Below are positions 33,315 to 41,349 of a stretch of DNA of 64,000 bases, piece after piece. Every line of letters starts with the position of its first letter. Within the stretch, counting starts at the first letter, position 1. Under the pieces are notes generated by a model. It made no database searches and was not told where the DNA came from. It saw only the letters and a list, made by a program, of their open reading frames with translations. This DNA comes from an uncultured bacterium (lineage in GTDB: Bacteria; Verrucomicrobiota; Kiritimatiellia; CAIKKV01). The translations under genes were made by a program, and so were the position numbers. Location: the NCBI GenBank assembly GCA_938038445.1, contig CALHRZ010000006.1, positions 116,764 to 180,763 of the forward strand, in the 5' to 3' direction.

Positions 33315-34230
33315 CGGGCCACTCCAGCAACACCGTACTGCAAAACTCCCGCTCGACCCCCGTGCGCGGATCCCGATAAGCCAGCGAACGCGCCACAAGT
33401 TGAAGCGGCCGGAAATAATTGTTTTTCGGTTCCGCTTGGAGCTCCGGATAAAAAGGGTCATGGCGAATCGGACACCCCAACTCCGCCATGTGCAACCGGA
33501 TCTGATGCTGCTTGCCGGTCATCGGAACAATCTCATAGTACCCCCAACAATCCAGCCCCTTCACCATCCGAATCCGTGTCCGCGCATTCGGCGGCCCCGC
33601 CGGATCGCTTCGAACCCGAAACCATGGCTCTCCCCTTACAATCCGGCTCTCTACGGTCCATTCCTTGCCCAGTTCGACCACCCCCTCACGCCGGCGGGCA
33701 ACCGCCTCATAGCGCTTGTGAAAAATTCCCGCCGCCATCCACTGACCGTAGAGCCGACGGGCCGGCAGGGTTTTCACAAAAAGGACTACCCCGGCCGTCT
33801 CACGATCCAACCGATGAATCGGCTGAAGCACCGCACAACCGGTTCGTCGGATAAGACGATACAGCAGACACTCATTGACCCATGCGCCGGAGGGAGTGAC
33901 CGGGAGAAAATGGGGTTTATCGGCCACGAGAATTTCATCATCCTCATACAAAATCGTTTCCACAAACGGAATACGCGCTTCGAAAAAAACCTCCCGCCGA
34001 TAGCGAATCCGCCCCTTGGGGCACGGATCCTCCGGCGCCAAACTCCGCCCCTCTTCGTCCCATACGAGCCCCGCCTCCAACCGTCGACGCCATTCCGATT
34101 CGCTCACCCGCGGAAATCGCGTCCGGAGAAAATCAAAAACAGTCGGAAGCGGACCCCCGGGTGAAAAGCACGGAACACCCACCCACGAATCGCGCACAGC
34201 ACGCGAAGAGGCCCGTTCATCGCCCTCCAT
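33283..34230 (-). CDS. RluA-family pseudouridine synthase
   Basis: 315 residues from the ATG at 34230, 14 bases inside the upstream methyltransferase gene. A short N-terminal S4-like part (SEWRRRLEAGLVWDEEGR) precedes the catalytic domain: DDEILVADKPHFLPVTPSG, then HRLDRETAGVVLF with catalytic D142, and the later PMTGKQHQIRLHMAELGCPI signature. It isomerises specific uridines in rRNA or tRNA; which one is not readable. The N-terminus is longer than RluA and closer to the RluC/RluD group. It is coupled to an RNA 2'-O-methyltransferase, so this looks like a small RNA-modification operon behind lipA. Confidence 0.9.
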   Translation of the reverse strand: MEGDERASSRAVRDSWVGVPCFSPGGPLPTVFDFLRTRFPRVSESEWRRRLEAGLVWDEEGRSLAPEDPCPKGRIRYRREVFFEARIPFVETILYEDDEILVADKPHFLPVTPSGAWVNECLLYRLIRRTGCAVLQPIHRLDRETAGVVLFVKTLPARRLYGQWMAAGIFHKRYEAVARRREGVVELGKEWTVESRIVRGEPWFRVRSDPAGPPNARTRIRMVKGLDCWGYYEIVPMTGKQHQIRLHMAELGCPIRHDPFYPELQAEPKNNYFRPLQLVARSLAYRDPRTGVEREFCSTVLLEWPVRESVGTGEL

Positions 34231-34966
34231 TCGCTTCCGCCTCCCCACAAGCCCATGCCGCCAGAGCGATGCCTGCGACAACCGTGACCGCCAATGAACC
34301 GTCCGGCCATTTACCGGAAATCGAGACCCGCTCGCTGCACGCACGACGAACCGCCGTGGAAAGTCCCTCCGGATCCGAACCCACCACAAAACAGATAGGA
34401 CGCCGGATGTCTCGCTTCGCCATGGGCTCCCGGCCCGTTGCATCCAACCCAATGACCCGATAGCCCCGCTCCCTCAGCTGCCCCAAAGACGCAGCCAATT
34501 CCAGCGTTCCGGCCAACACAACCCGCTCCGCCCCGCCCTCCGCCATTCGAAGAAGCGCACCGCTCAAGCGAACACCAGGCGCCACGCCCCCCGCTAGCAC
34601 GCCGGTTGCGCCAAAATAGGCCGCCGTGCGAATCATCATCCCCAAACTGTGCGGATTTTCAATCCGATCCAGGGCCAGCCAGCATCCGTCTGAAACCGCC
34701 GCAGCGGAGTCAAACCGACTCCATTCCCGCGGTCGGACCACCAACACAACTCCCTCATGATGAAGGGATTTGGAAACTTTCGCCAATTCTTCGTTCGGCA
34801 ACTGACGATAAACGCGGCGAGTCTCCGCGGCCCATTTCAGCATCGGCGCAAGAGCGCGCAGCCGGTCGGCATGAAAATAAATGCGGCAAATCTCCTCCCG
34901 CCGGGTCTCGAAAATCGCCCGACAGGTTCGCAATCCATACACGACCTGTTCGTCACGATCCGACAT
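34217..34966 (-). CDS. SpoU/TrmH-family RNA 2'-O-methyltransferase
   Basis: 249 residues; start chosen at 34966, with AAGGA upstream inside the lipA end. An N-terminal L30e-like substrate-binding domain (VVYGLRTCRAIFE...ICRIYFH) is followed by the knotted SPOUT domain: ALDRIENPHSLGMMIRTAAYFGA, FVVGSDPEGLS and VSISGKWPDGSLAVTVVAGIALA. These are the three SpoU motifs that build the S-adenosylmethionine knot. It probably methylates a ribose in rRNA or tRNA. It overlaps lipA by 14 bases and the RluA gene by 14 bases. Confidence 0.9.
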   Translation of the reverse strand: MSDRDEQVVYGLRTCRAIFETRREEICRIYFHADRLRALAPMLKWAAETRRVYRQLPNEELAKVSKSLHHEGVVLVVRPREWSRFDSAAAVSDGCWLALDRIENPHSLGMMIRTAAYFGATGVLAGGVAPGVRLSGALLRMAEGGAERVVLAGTLELAASLGQLRERGYRVIGLDATGREPMAKRDIRRPICFVVGSDPEGLSTAVRRACSERVSISGKWPDGSLAVTVVAGIALAAWACGEAEANGGR

Positions 34967-35849
34967 TCTTTTCATCCTTCCGGGGAGATACTTCGGCGCC
35001 TTCATAGAGACGGTCGGCCCAGTACGAGGAACGAACGAGCGGGCCGGAGGCCACCGCCGCAAATCCAAGGACCAACGCCCGCTCTCTCCATCGGGAAAAT
35101 TCGTCCGGCGTTACGAAACGAGCGACGGGCGTGTGGCGGTCAGAGGGGCGAAGATATTGGCCGATCGTCAGATCCTGACACCCCACCGCACGGAGGTCCC
35201 TTAATGTCTCGTCTATCTCATCTGGCGTCTCGCCCAGTCCAAGCATCAAACCCGATTTCACCCGGAGCGGTCGTGGCCCCCTCCAACGTGCGGCCTTGGC
35301 CAGCACACCGAGCGAACGCTGGTAATCGGCCTGAGGACGTATAACGCGCTGAAGCCTCCGGACCGTCTCGACGTTATGATTGAGGACTTCGGGCCCGACT
35401 CTCAAAACGGTTTCCAGGGCAGATACGGAACCGTTAAAATCGGGCACCAATACCTCCACTCGGATTCCTACGTCCCGCGCATGAATAGCTCGAATGACCT
35501 CGGCAAACATCCCAGCGCCTCCATCCGGTAAATCATCCCGCGTCACACTAGTGACAACCACATGACGCAGCCGAAGCCGTACCGCTGCCTCGGCAACCCG
35601 GATCGGCTCGCTGGCATCCGGTGGCGCCGGAACACCATGCTCTACCGCACAGAAACTACAATTCCGGGTGCAAATCGCTCCCAGAATCATAAAAGCTGCG
35701 GTGCCACGCCCGTAACATTCCCCACGATTGGGACAATGCGCCCCCTCGCATACCGTATGAAGCCCACCCTGACGCAGCAGACGCTCAACGTCGTTCAGGA
35801 GGCCATTTGCGCCGAAACGCACCCGAATCCACGAGGGAAGCCGTTGCAT
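34953..35849 (-). CDS. lipA: Lipoyl synthase
   Basis: 298 residues, the usual LipA length, from the ATG at 35849; longer in-frame starts exist but add residues not typical of the family, and no ribosome site marks any of them. Auxiliary iron-sulfur cluster cysteines C34, C39, C45 (CEGAHCPNRGEC) and radical-SAM cysteines C60, C64, C67 (CTRNCSFC) are all present, as is the C-terminal RSSY serine motif. It inserts two sulfurs into octanoyl groups on lipoyl domains of 2-oxoacid dehydrogenases or the glycine cleavage H protein. No lipB neighbour is seen. Confidence 0.96.
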   Translation of the reverse strand: MQRLPSWIRVRFGANGLLNDVERLLRQGGLHTVCEGAHCPNRGECYGRGTAAFMILGAICTRNCSFCAVEHGVPAPPDASEPIRVAEAAVRLRLRHVVVTSVTRDDLPDGGAGMFAEVIRAIHARDVGIRVEVLVPDFNGSVSALETVLRVGPEVLNHNVETVRRLQRVIRPQADYQRSLGVLAKAARWRGPRPLRVKSGLMLGLGETPDEIDETLRDLRAVGCQDLTIGQYLRPSDRHTPVARFVTPDEFSRWRERALVLGFAAVASGPLVRSSYWADRLYEGAEVSPRKDEKNVGS

Positions 35850-36026
35850 ATAACAATGGTACCAAAGGGAAGCAAGACGGGGCAAGCCGTACAACATCCC
35901 GCCGTTCATAAGCCCAAAAAACGCTGGTCTTCAGTCCAGTCGGCACTTGACTTCTTCCTCGGACGGTATATCGCTGCGAACGGTACGAAACCCTTTGTCC
36001 CATCCCTTGACCGGATTTCCATCAGG

Positions 36027-36714
36027 TCATTCGGGAACTCCCTTGCGCAAGGTTTCCTGAGCCCAGAAACACCGATGAAACGCTTTGCCAAGCAGCACCC
36101 GCGTATGAACAAAACCCCCATTCATCAGCCGAGCGGCCTAAACCGTTCCGTCCCGAACCGCAGCCGCAATCGCCGCTCCTTCGTCTTCTTCGCGTCGTCG
36201 ACACCCAACCGAAGACACAGCAAGTGGCCATACCGATGAAGATCCATCACGCGCGCCCGTCCAGTAGGATTGTCCTGTACCAGAGCCCTCGCTTCGTCCA
36301 AGTTACGAACTGCCGCCCTCAGACTCTCTCAATCGAACGAATCCGGCTCGACCGGTTCCGGCAAAACCCGAACGGCTGCCCCCACTTTCTTACCACCGAA
36401 CGTAATAGTGTTCCATTGCAGACGCTGCCGGTCCGAACGCCTTCTCATAAAAATCGGCCAAAAGCGCCTTCGGATCCTCCTGAACGTTCCAAAAAAACGA
36501 AACGCCATGATTATAATAGCCCAACCCGCGCGGCCCCCAGTTGCAAGGCATCTCGGTGTTGAACGACCGGACAGTCATCGCCCAATAGAATCGCAAATCC
36601 TCGACGATCGGCGGCAGACCCGTTTCCCCTTGATAGAGGGATCTTTCCAACCCCAAGCGCCCCAAAGAGAACTCCAGCCGCTGCTAGGGGCCATAACTTC
36701 CATTTTTGAACCAT
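36027..36714 (-). pseudogene. Decayed DUF4838-type secreted protein
   Basis: The 5' end is intact: AAGGAGG ribosome site, ATG at 36714 and a signal peptide (MVQKWKLWPLAAAGVLFGALG). The reading frame then has to change to reach a stretch with GLGYYNHGVSFFWNVQEDPKALLADFYEKAFGPAASAMEHYY (36390-36640). This matches the part of DUF4838 proteins where LAWNSRVDVGREMDRFYQGFYGAAAEPMRRYW stands in the intact paralogue at 60776-63097. After a stop, ESLRAAVRNLDEARALV and then MNGGFVHTRVLLGKAF in another frame continue the same family pattern down to 36027. The first several hundred residues expected between signal peptide and this region are missing. So: a large internal deletion plus at least two frameshifts. 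Confidence 0.72.
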
Positions 36715-36853
36715 CGAACGCACCCTCCTTTTCGTTGCCATCCCGTTTGGATTAAAGCGTCTGTTGTCAACCCGCGTTTCTCAATCTCCTTTACAGGACG
36801 GCAGGGACTTCTCAACCGTGCCCATCGGAAACTCGCACGTTCTTCCCCAAGCA

Positions 36854-36884
36854 TTGACGGAAGAAGGTTGGCTCCGGTATGCTG
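36854..36884 (+). promoter_or_regulatory. Candidate promoter for rhaA-galK
   Basis: TTGACG, 18-base spacer, TATGCT just ahead of the rhaA leader; predicted start about 20 bases before the ATG at 36912 and ahead of the AAGGAG ribosome site. Confidence 0.45.
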
Positions 36885-36911
36885 GGCGCCAATTCACCCC
36901 AAGGAGCCGTC

Positions 36912-38174
36912 ATGAATACCGCCCGCCTCACGCGCGCCTTCGAATTGGCCCAAGAACAGTATGCCGAACAGGGCGTTTCTGTGGACAAAGCTCTTCGAAC
37001 CCTCCGCGCCGTTTCCCTCTCTCTCCACTGCTGGCAGGGGGACGATGTCGCCGGTTTTGAACGGATCGGCACGCTCGACGGCGGCATCGCCACAACAGGC
37101 AACTACCCCGGACGCGCACGCACCCCCGAGGAACTCCGATCCGATCTTGCGCTCGCTCTTCGCCTCATCCCCGGCTCCCACCGCGTAAATCTCCACGCCC
37201 TCTACGCCGATACCCGCAAACCGGACACGGACCGGGATTCGTTGGGCCCGGAACATTTCGCCGGCTGGATCGCCTGGGCTCGTGAACGCCGACTCGGTCT
37301 GGATTTCAACCCCTCCTATTTCTCCCATCCCCTGGCAAAGGACGGTTTGACTCTCTCCCATCCTGACAAGGCGATTCGCCGTTTCTGGATCGCGCACGGC
37401 ATTGCCAGCCGCCAAATCGGGGCCGCCTTCGGCCGCAAACTCGGAACACCCTCCATCGTCAACCTGTGGATTCCCGACGGGTTCAAAGACACTCCCGTAG
37501 ACCGATTCGGCCCTCGGGAACGGTTGCGCGAATCGCTGGACGAAATCTACGCCCGTCCCCTGCCCCGCGCGCTTGTGCGGGATGCCGTGGAAAGCAAGCT
37601 CTTTGGCCTCGGTTCGGAAAGTTATGTCGTCGGCTCCCATGAGTTCTATATGGGCTACGCAATGAAAAAAGGACTCATGCTCTGCCTCGATTTCGGCCAC
37701 TTTCATCCCACGGAAAGCATCGCCGACAAAATCTCCTCTCTTCTTCTCTTCACGAACGAACTGCTCCTCCATGTCAGCCGCGGCGTCCGATGGGATAGCG
37801 ACCATGTCGTGACCTTCTCCGATGAACTCCAGGCGGTCGCCCGTGAGGTCGTCGTCGGAAACGCCCTTGATCGCGTCCATCTGGCCACCGACTTCTTCGA
37901 CGCAAGCATCAATCGCATCGCCGCGTGGGTCATCGGCGCACGCAATGTGCTCAAAGCGCTGTTGGCCGCCCTCCTGACGCCCACGACTCCTCTTCAAAAA
38001 GCCGAGCAGAAGCGGGATTTCACCGCCCGACTCGCCTTACAAGAAGAATACAAAAACCTGCCATTTGGCGCCGTCTGGGATTATTACTGCCTTAAATCCG
38101 ACGTGCCCGTCGGCGACGCCTGGCTGGCCGAAGTCCGCCGTTATGAACACGACGTGCTCAGCCAAAGGGGCTAA
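36912..38174 (+). CDS. rhaA: L-rhamnose isomerase
   Basis: 420 residues, the RhaA length, from the ATG six bases after AAGGAG. Family signatures: [14 protein letters not shown] (substrate-side Trp and Asp), [53 protein letters not shown] and [21 protein letters not shown], which hold the metal-binding Glu/Asp/His set. It interconverts L-rhamnose and L-rhamnulose in the cytoplasm. Neither rhaB nor rhaD is adjacent; instead galactokinase follows 7 bases later, so the operon joins the first steps of two sugars. This supports rhamnose and galactose occurring in the same glycan. Confidence 0.95.
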   Translation: MNTARLTRAFELAQEQYAEQGVSVDKALRTLRAVSLSLHCWQGDDVAGFERIGTLDGGIATTGNYPGRARTPEELRSDLALALRLIPGSHRVNLHALYADTRKPDTDRDSLGPEHFAGWIAWARERRLGLDFNPSYFSHPLAKDGLTLSHPDKAIRRFWIAHGIASRQIGAAFGRKLGTPSIVNLWIPDGFKDTPVDRFGPRERLRESLDEIYARPLPRALVRDAVESKLFGLGSESYVVGSHEFYMGYAMKKGLMLCLDFGHFHPTESIADKISSLLLFTNELLLHVSRGVRWDSDHVVTFSDELQAVAREVVVGNALDRVHLATDFFDASINRIAAWVIGARNVLKALLAALLTPTTPLQKAEQKRDFTARLALQEEYKNLPFGAVWDYYCLKSDVPVGDAWLAEVRRYEHDVLSQRG

Positions 38175-38180
38175 ATCGCG

Positions 38181-39371
38181 ATGCCGAACGAAGCGCTCTT
38201 CCAACAAGCCCTTTCCTTTTTTATTCAACGCGCCGGCCGAACCCCCACGGTTGCCGCGTTCGCGCCCGGTCGAGTGGAAGTGCTCGGCAACCATACGGAT
38301 TATAATGAAGGATTCGTCCTGTCCGCCGCAATCGATCGGGGAACTTTTTTCCTTGCCGCCCCGCGCACCGACGGCCGCTGCCGGCTGTCGGATGCGGTCC
38401 ATCCAGACCTCCAATCCGAATTCCCTGCCGCCAACCCCTCCCCCATCAAAAACCAGGAATCCTGGACCAACTACGTTCGGGGAGTCTGGGCGCTGCTCGC
38501 CCCACCCGAACGCGCCACCGGCTTCGACGGCGTGATCGCCGGGGATATCCCTCTGGGCGCCGGACTCTCCAGTTCGGCCGCTCTCGAGATCAGCGCCGCT
38601 ATCGCGTTCCGTGATATCTTCGGGCTAAAAACCGATCCCCTCGAGCTTGCCCGAATCGGACAGGCGGCCGAACACCGGTATGCAGGGGTCAAATGTGGCC
38701 TTCTCGATCAAGTGACCAGTCTCTTCGGCCAGTTGGACCACCTCGTGGAAACCGACTTTCGTTCCCTGAACGTCCGGCGGCCCCCTTTTCCCGCAAACGC
38801 CCGCCTAATCGTTTGTAACACCGGCGTGAAGCATCAACTCGTGGAGTCGGCGTACAATGAACGACGCACCCATTGCGAAGAGGCTGCCGCCTGGTTTCGC
38901 GCCCGGTTGCCCCATCCCGTTTCCGCTCTCCGCGATGTGTCCATGGCGGAGTGGGAACAATGGGCCGCTCAAATGCCTCCCATCCTGGCCAAACGTTCGG
39001 CCCATGTCATCGGTGAAAACGAACGGGTCGTGAAAGGCGTCCAATTCCTTCGGGAAGGACGCCTCGATCGGTTCGGCCGACTTATGTTCGAATCCCACGC
39101 CAGTTCCCGATACAATTTTCAGAACTCCTGTCCCGCCCTCGACTTTCTCGTGGAGCGCGCGCAGCGCCTTCCCGGCGTTCTCGGTGCACGCCTCTCGGGC
39201 GGAGGGTTCGGAGGAAGCGTCGTGGTGCTCGCGGAAACACCCCGCGCGGAATCCATTGCAACAGCCCTGCGCCGGTCCGCAGAAATGGAATTTGGCCGCA
39301 CCCTCGATCCCCTCATCCTCCGCCCTTCTGAGGGCGCACGTCCGTTTCCTCTTCCTCTTCGATCGAAATAA
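38181..39371 (+). CDS. galK: Galactokinase
   Basis: 396 residues. GHMP kinase with the three galactokinase motifs: GRVEVLGNHTDYNEGFVLSAA (substrate binding), PLGAGLSSSAALEISAA (phosphate loop) and LSGGGFGGSVVVL near the C-terminus. GLLDQVTSLFG contains the catalytic aspartate. It makes galactose 1-phosphate with ATP, the Leloir entry for galactose freed by the GH2 and GH35 enzymes. It is 7 bases downstream of rhaA and surely cotranscribed. The product could feed the UDP-sugar pyrophosphorylase at 45273-46661, but that link is a guess. Confidence 0.96.
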   Translation: MPNEALFQQALSFFIQRAGRTPTVAAFAPGRVEVLGNHTDYNEGFVLSAAIDRGTFFLAAPRTDGRCRLSDAVHPDLQSEFPAANPSPIKNQESWTNYVRGVWALLAPPERATGFDGVIAGDIPLGAGLSSSAALEISAAIAFRDIFGLKTDPLELARIGQAAEHRYAGVKCGLLDQVTSLFGQLDHLVETDFRSLNVRRPPFPANARLIVCNTGVKHQLVESAYNERRTHCEEAAAWFRARLPHPVSALRDVSMAEWEQWAAQMPPILAKRSAHVIGENERVVKGVQFLREGRLDRFGRLMFESHASSRYNFQNSCPALDFLVERAQRLPGVLGARLSGGGFGGSVVVLAETPRAESIATALRRSAEMEFGRTLDPLILRPSEGARPFPLPLRSK

Positions 39372-39398
39372 TAAAAAAACAAAAAACTATTTTCGTTG

Positions 39399-39427
39399 TT
39401 GCAACCGCGCCCTGTTCGCCGTATATT
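39399..39427 (+). promoter_or_regulatory. Candidate promoter for the HU gene
   Basis: TTGCAA, 17-base spacer, TATATT, in an A/T-rich stretch after galK. The leader of about 45 bases ends in an AAAGGAG ribosome site before the ATG at 39479. Confidence 0.55.
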
Positions 39428-39478
39428 CACGGCCAGATAAAAGAACCGCAAAGCGGTTCGCAAACCAAAGGAGTTCCT

Positions 39479-39760
39479 ATGGCCAAGGCGAAAACCAAAA
39501 GTCAAATCGTATCGGAATTGGCGGAAAAAATGGGGTTGACGAAAAAGCAGGCCGCCGCAACGATCGAGTGCCTCGTTTCGATGGCTTATAAGTATGCGAA
39601 AGATGGATTTACAATTCCTGGCCTCGGTAAACTCGTCCTGGTCAAGCGCGGACCGCGGAAAGGCCGCAACCCCAAGACGGGTGAAGTGATCAACATCCCT
39701 GCGAAGAAAGTCGTTAAATTCCGCGTGGCGAAAGCCGCAAAGGAAGCGATTCTAAGCTAA
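39479..39760 (+). CDS. HU/IHF-family DNA-binding protein
   Basis: 93 residues. The HU/IHF fold is evident: KSQIVSELAEKMGLTKKQAAATIECLVSMAYKYAKDG (two helices), FTIPGLGKLVLVKR (strand), and the DNA-binding arm KGRNPKTGEVINIPAKKVVKFRVAKAAKEAI with its tip proline. It bends and packs DNA as a dimer. The arm sequence NPKTGE is canonical. It has its own promoter, a very strong ribosome site and an intrinsic terminator, as expected for a highly expressed single-gene unit. The N-terminal lysines (MAKAKTK) match relatives in PVC bacteria. Confidence 0.95.
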   Translation: MAKAKTKSQIVSELAEKMGLTKKQAAATIECLVSMAYKYAKDGFTIPGLGKLVLVKRGPRKGRNPKTGEVINIPAKKVVKFRVAKAAKEAILS

Positions 39761-39785
39761 TCCGGCCCAAACCCTTTTCCGAAGA

Positions 39786-39813
39786 AGAGCCGCCCTTTTG
39801 GGGCGGCTCTTTT
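39786..39813 (+). terminator. Intrinsic terminator of the HU gene
   Basis: AGAGCCGCCC, loop TTTTG, GGGCGGCTCT followed by a run of T; a perfect 10-bp stem. It lies 25 bases after the stop and directly beyond the stop of convergent tsaE, so the hairpin also separates the two units. Confidence 0.92.
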
Positions 39814-39814
39814 G

Positions 39815-40255
39815 TCATGGAGTGCCCATCCACTCCACGGTGATCCGTCGTTCGGTGAGTTCCAGGTCCATTTCCAATGTCACCCAAAGCGTGTCCCGGG
39901 GCATTAAAGACTCCGCCCGGTCCGCCCACTCCACCAACAATAGAACGCCCGGATCCTCCAGATAGTCGTCCCACCCAAGAAACAGCAGTTCCGCCGGCTT
40001 CTCCAGCCGGTAAAGATCCGCATGCACGAGCCGCCGGCCCCCATGTTCCGGATATTCTTGAATGAGAGTAAAAGTGGGACTCGTCACGGCCCCACCTACC
40101 CCGATCGCTTCCGCAATGCCACGGACAAACACCGTTTTTCCGCTGCCCATCTCTCCACGAAGGGCGAATACACGGGCTCCCCCGTACCGGATAAGGCAGC
40201 TCGCAGCAAAGGCCCGCGTCTCTGCCTCACTCCGCGTGATCACCGATTCCTTCAT
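39815..40255 (-). CDS. tsaE: tRNA N6-threonylcarbamoyladenosine ATPase subunit
   Basis: 146 residues from the ATG at 40255, which overlaps the preceding stop (ATGA). Walker A is GEMGSGKT, preceded by a strand (VFALRG). SPTFTLIQEY and LVHADLYRL are the TsaE switch-like motifs, and LVEWADRAESLMP the conserved tail. It drives the TsaB-TsaD complex that makes t6A37 on ANN-decoding tRNAs. It is the last gene of the hisG-led string and converges on the HU gene. Confidence 0.95.
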   Translation of the reverse strand: MKESVITRSEAETRAFAASCLIRYGGARVFALRGEMGSGKTVFVRGIAEAIGVGGAVTSPTFTLIQEYPEHGGRRLVHADLYRLEKPAELLFLGWDDYLEDPGVLLLVEWADRAESLMPRDTLWVTLEMDLELTERRITVEWMGTP

Positions 40256-41349
40256 TGCCGACGCTCGTCGGTCCGTCCGGCAAAAAGCGGTTCCAACAGC
40301 CCCCGCCACTCGGATGCCAAATCGCGCGCAAAATACCGCGCCAGCCGAGCCCGCTGAGCGCTGAGAATCGCCTCACGCAACGGTCCACGCCGAACCACAC
40401 GCCCCATAAGCTCGGCAAGCGCGGCATAATCATCCCCCTCCACCAGTACGCCCGCCCCGTCCAACGTTTCGGGAACGGCCGCGGCCGCCCTTGCGATCAC
40501 GGGCACATCATGCGCCATCGCTTCCAATAACGGAATGCAAAAGCCCTCATGCTCGCTCAAACACAAAAATAAATCCGCCGCCCGATAAGCGGCATGGAGA
40601 TGCGGCGCCGGGACTGGACCCGTAAATACGACATCCCGCAATTCCAGTTCCGCTGCTTGCGCCAACAGTAGGTGATAATAACGTTCCAGGCCGATCCAAG
40701 AACCCAAAAGGATAAGACGCGACGCAGGCTCAACCGCTTTTTGAAAATAGGCAAAAGCGGTCAACAGATTCTCGATCTTCTTGTTCGGTGCGCAGCGGCC
40801 GACAAACAGCACGTTCCGCTTTCCATCCCGATAGCGGCGAATAACTCCGCGGTCCGCAGAACCCGTCAACCGGGCGGATCCAAAGTATAGCGGCATCACC
40901 CGGACTTTCGGGTAGCCCATTCGTTCCAACTCCTGCGCGTTGAACCGACTCGCCGCCAGATTGAGATCCGCCACGCCGGCCAACGCCTTGACCTCTTCCC
41001 GCCCCCGGCGGAGATGCGCCGCCGTCTCCGGCTGAACCCGCGCAAAATATTCCGCCGGCGTTACGTTGTGATAAAGAATGATCTTGGGACCAGCAAGTTC
41101 ACGGAACAATTGGTTGACCGCCGACCCGATCGAAAGGTGCAGGAGAACGAGATCTTCCGGGCCGCATTCCTGCCGGGCCAACGCCGCATCCCGCACCTCT
41201 GTCCGATAATCCGGATGGATTCGGGCCGCTTCGGAATAAATTTCGGAACACCAGCCCCAAGAACGGAAAAGATCGCGCAGGGCACAGGCACAGTTGCTGA
41301 TCGCATCGCCGCGTACAAACCCCGCGGTAAACTGATGAACCGTTCTCAT
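40252..41349 (-). CDS. Glycosyltransferase family 4 (GT-B)
   Basis: 365 residues. N-terminal Rossmann domain with FTAGFVRGDAISN, LLHLSIGSAVN and IILYHNVTPAEYF; a linker with NLAASRFNAQELERMGY; and the C-terminal donor domain NVLFVGRCAPNKKIENLLTAF, DVVFTGPVPAPHLHAAYRAADLFLCLSEHEGFCIPLLEAMAHDVPVIA, carrying the E-x7-E type motif of GT4. It transfers a sugar from a nucleotide donor to an unknown acceptor, probably a cell-envelope glycan. It is coupled to the TPR lipoprotein gene and to tsaE by ATGA overlaps at both ends. Confidence 0.9.
   Translation of the reverse strand: MRTVHQFTAGFVRGDAISNCACALRDLFRSWGWCSEIYSEAARIHPDYRTEVRDAALARQECGPEDLVLLHLSIGSAVNQLFRELAGPKIILYHNVTPAEYFARVQPETAAHLRRGREEVKALAGVADLNLAASRFNAQELERMGYPKVRVMPLYFGSARLTGSADRGVIRRYRDGKRNVLFVGRCAPNKKIENLLTAFAYFQKAVEPASRLILLGSWIGLERYYHLLLAQAAELELRDVVFTGPVPAPHLHAAYRAADLFLCLSEHEGFCIPLLEAMAHDVPVIARAAAAVPETLDGAGVLVEGDDYAALAELMGRVVRRGPLREAILSAQRARLARYFARDLASEWRGLLEPLFAGRTDERRQ

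Noticed and set aside
36894..37997. 367-codon minus-strand frame
   Set aside because: Antisense of rhaA, which is unambiguous.
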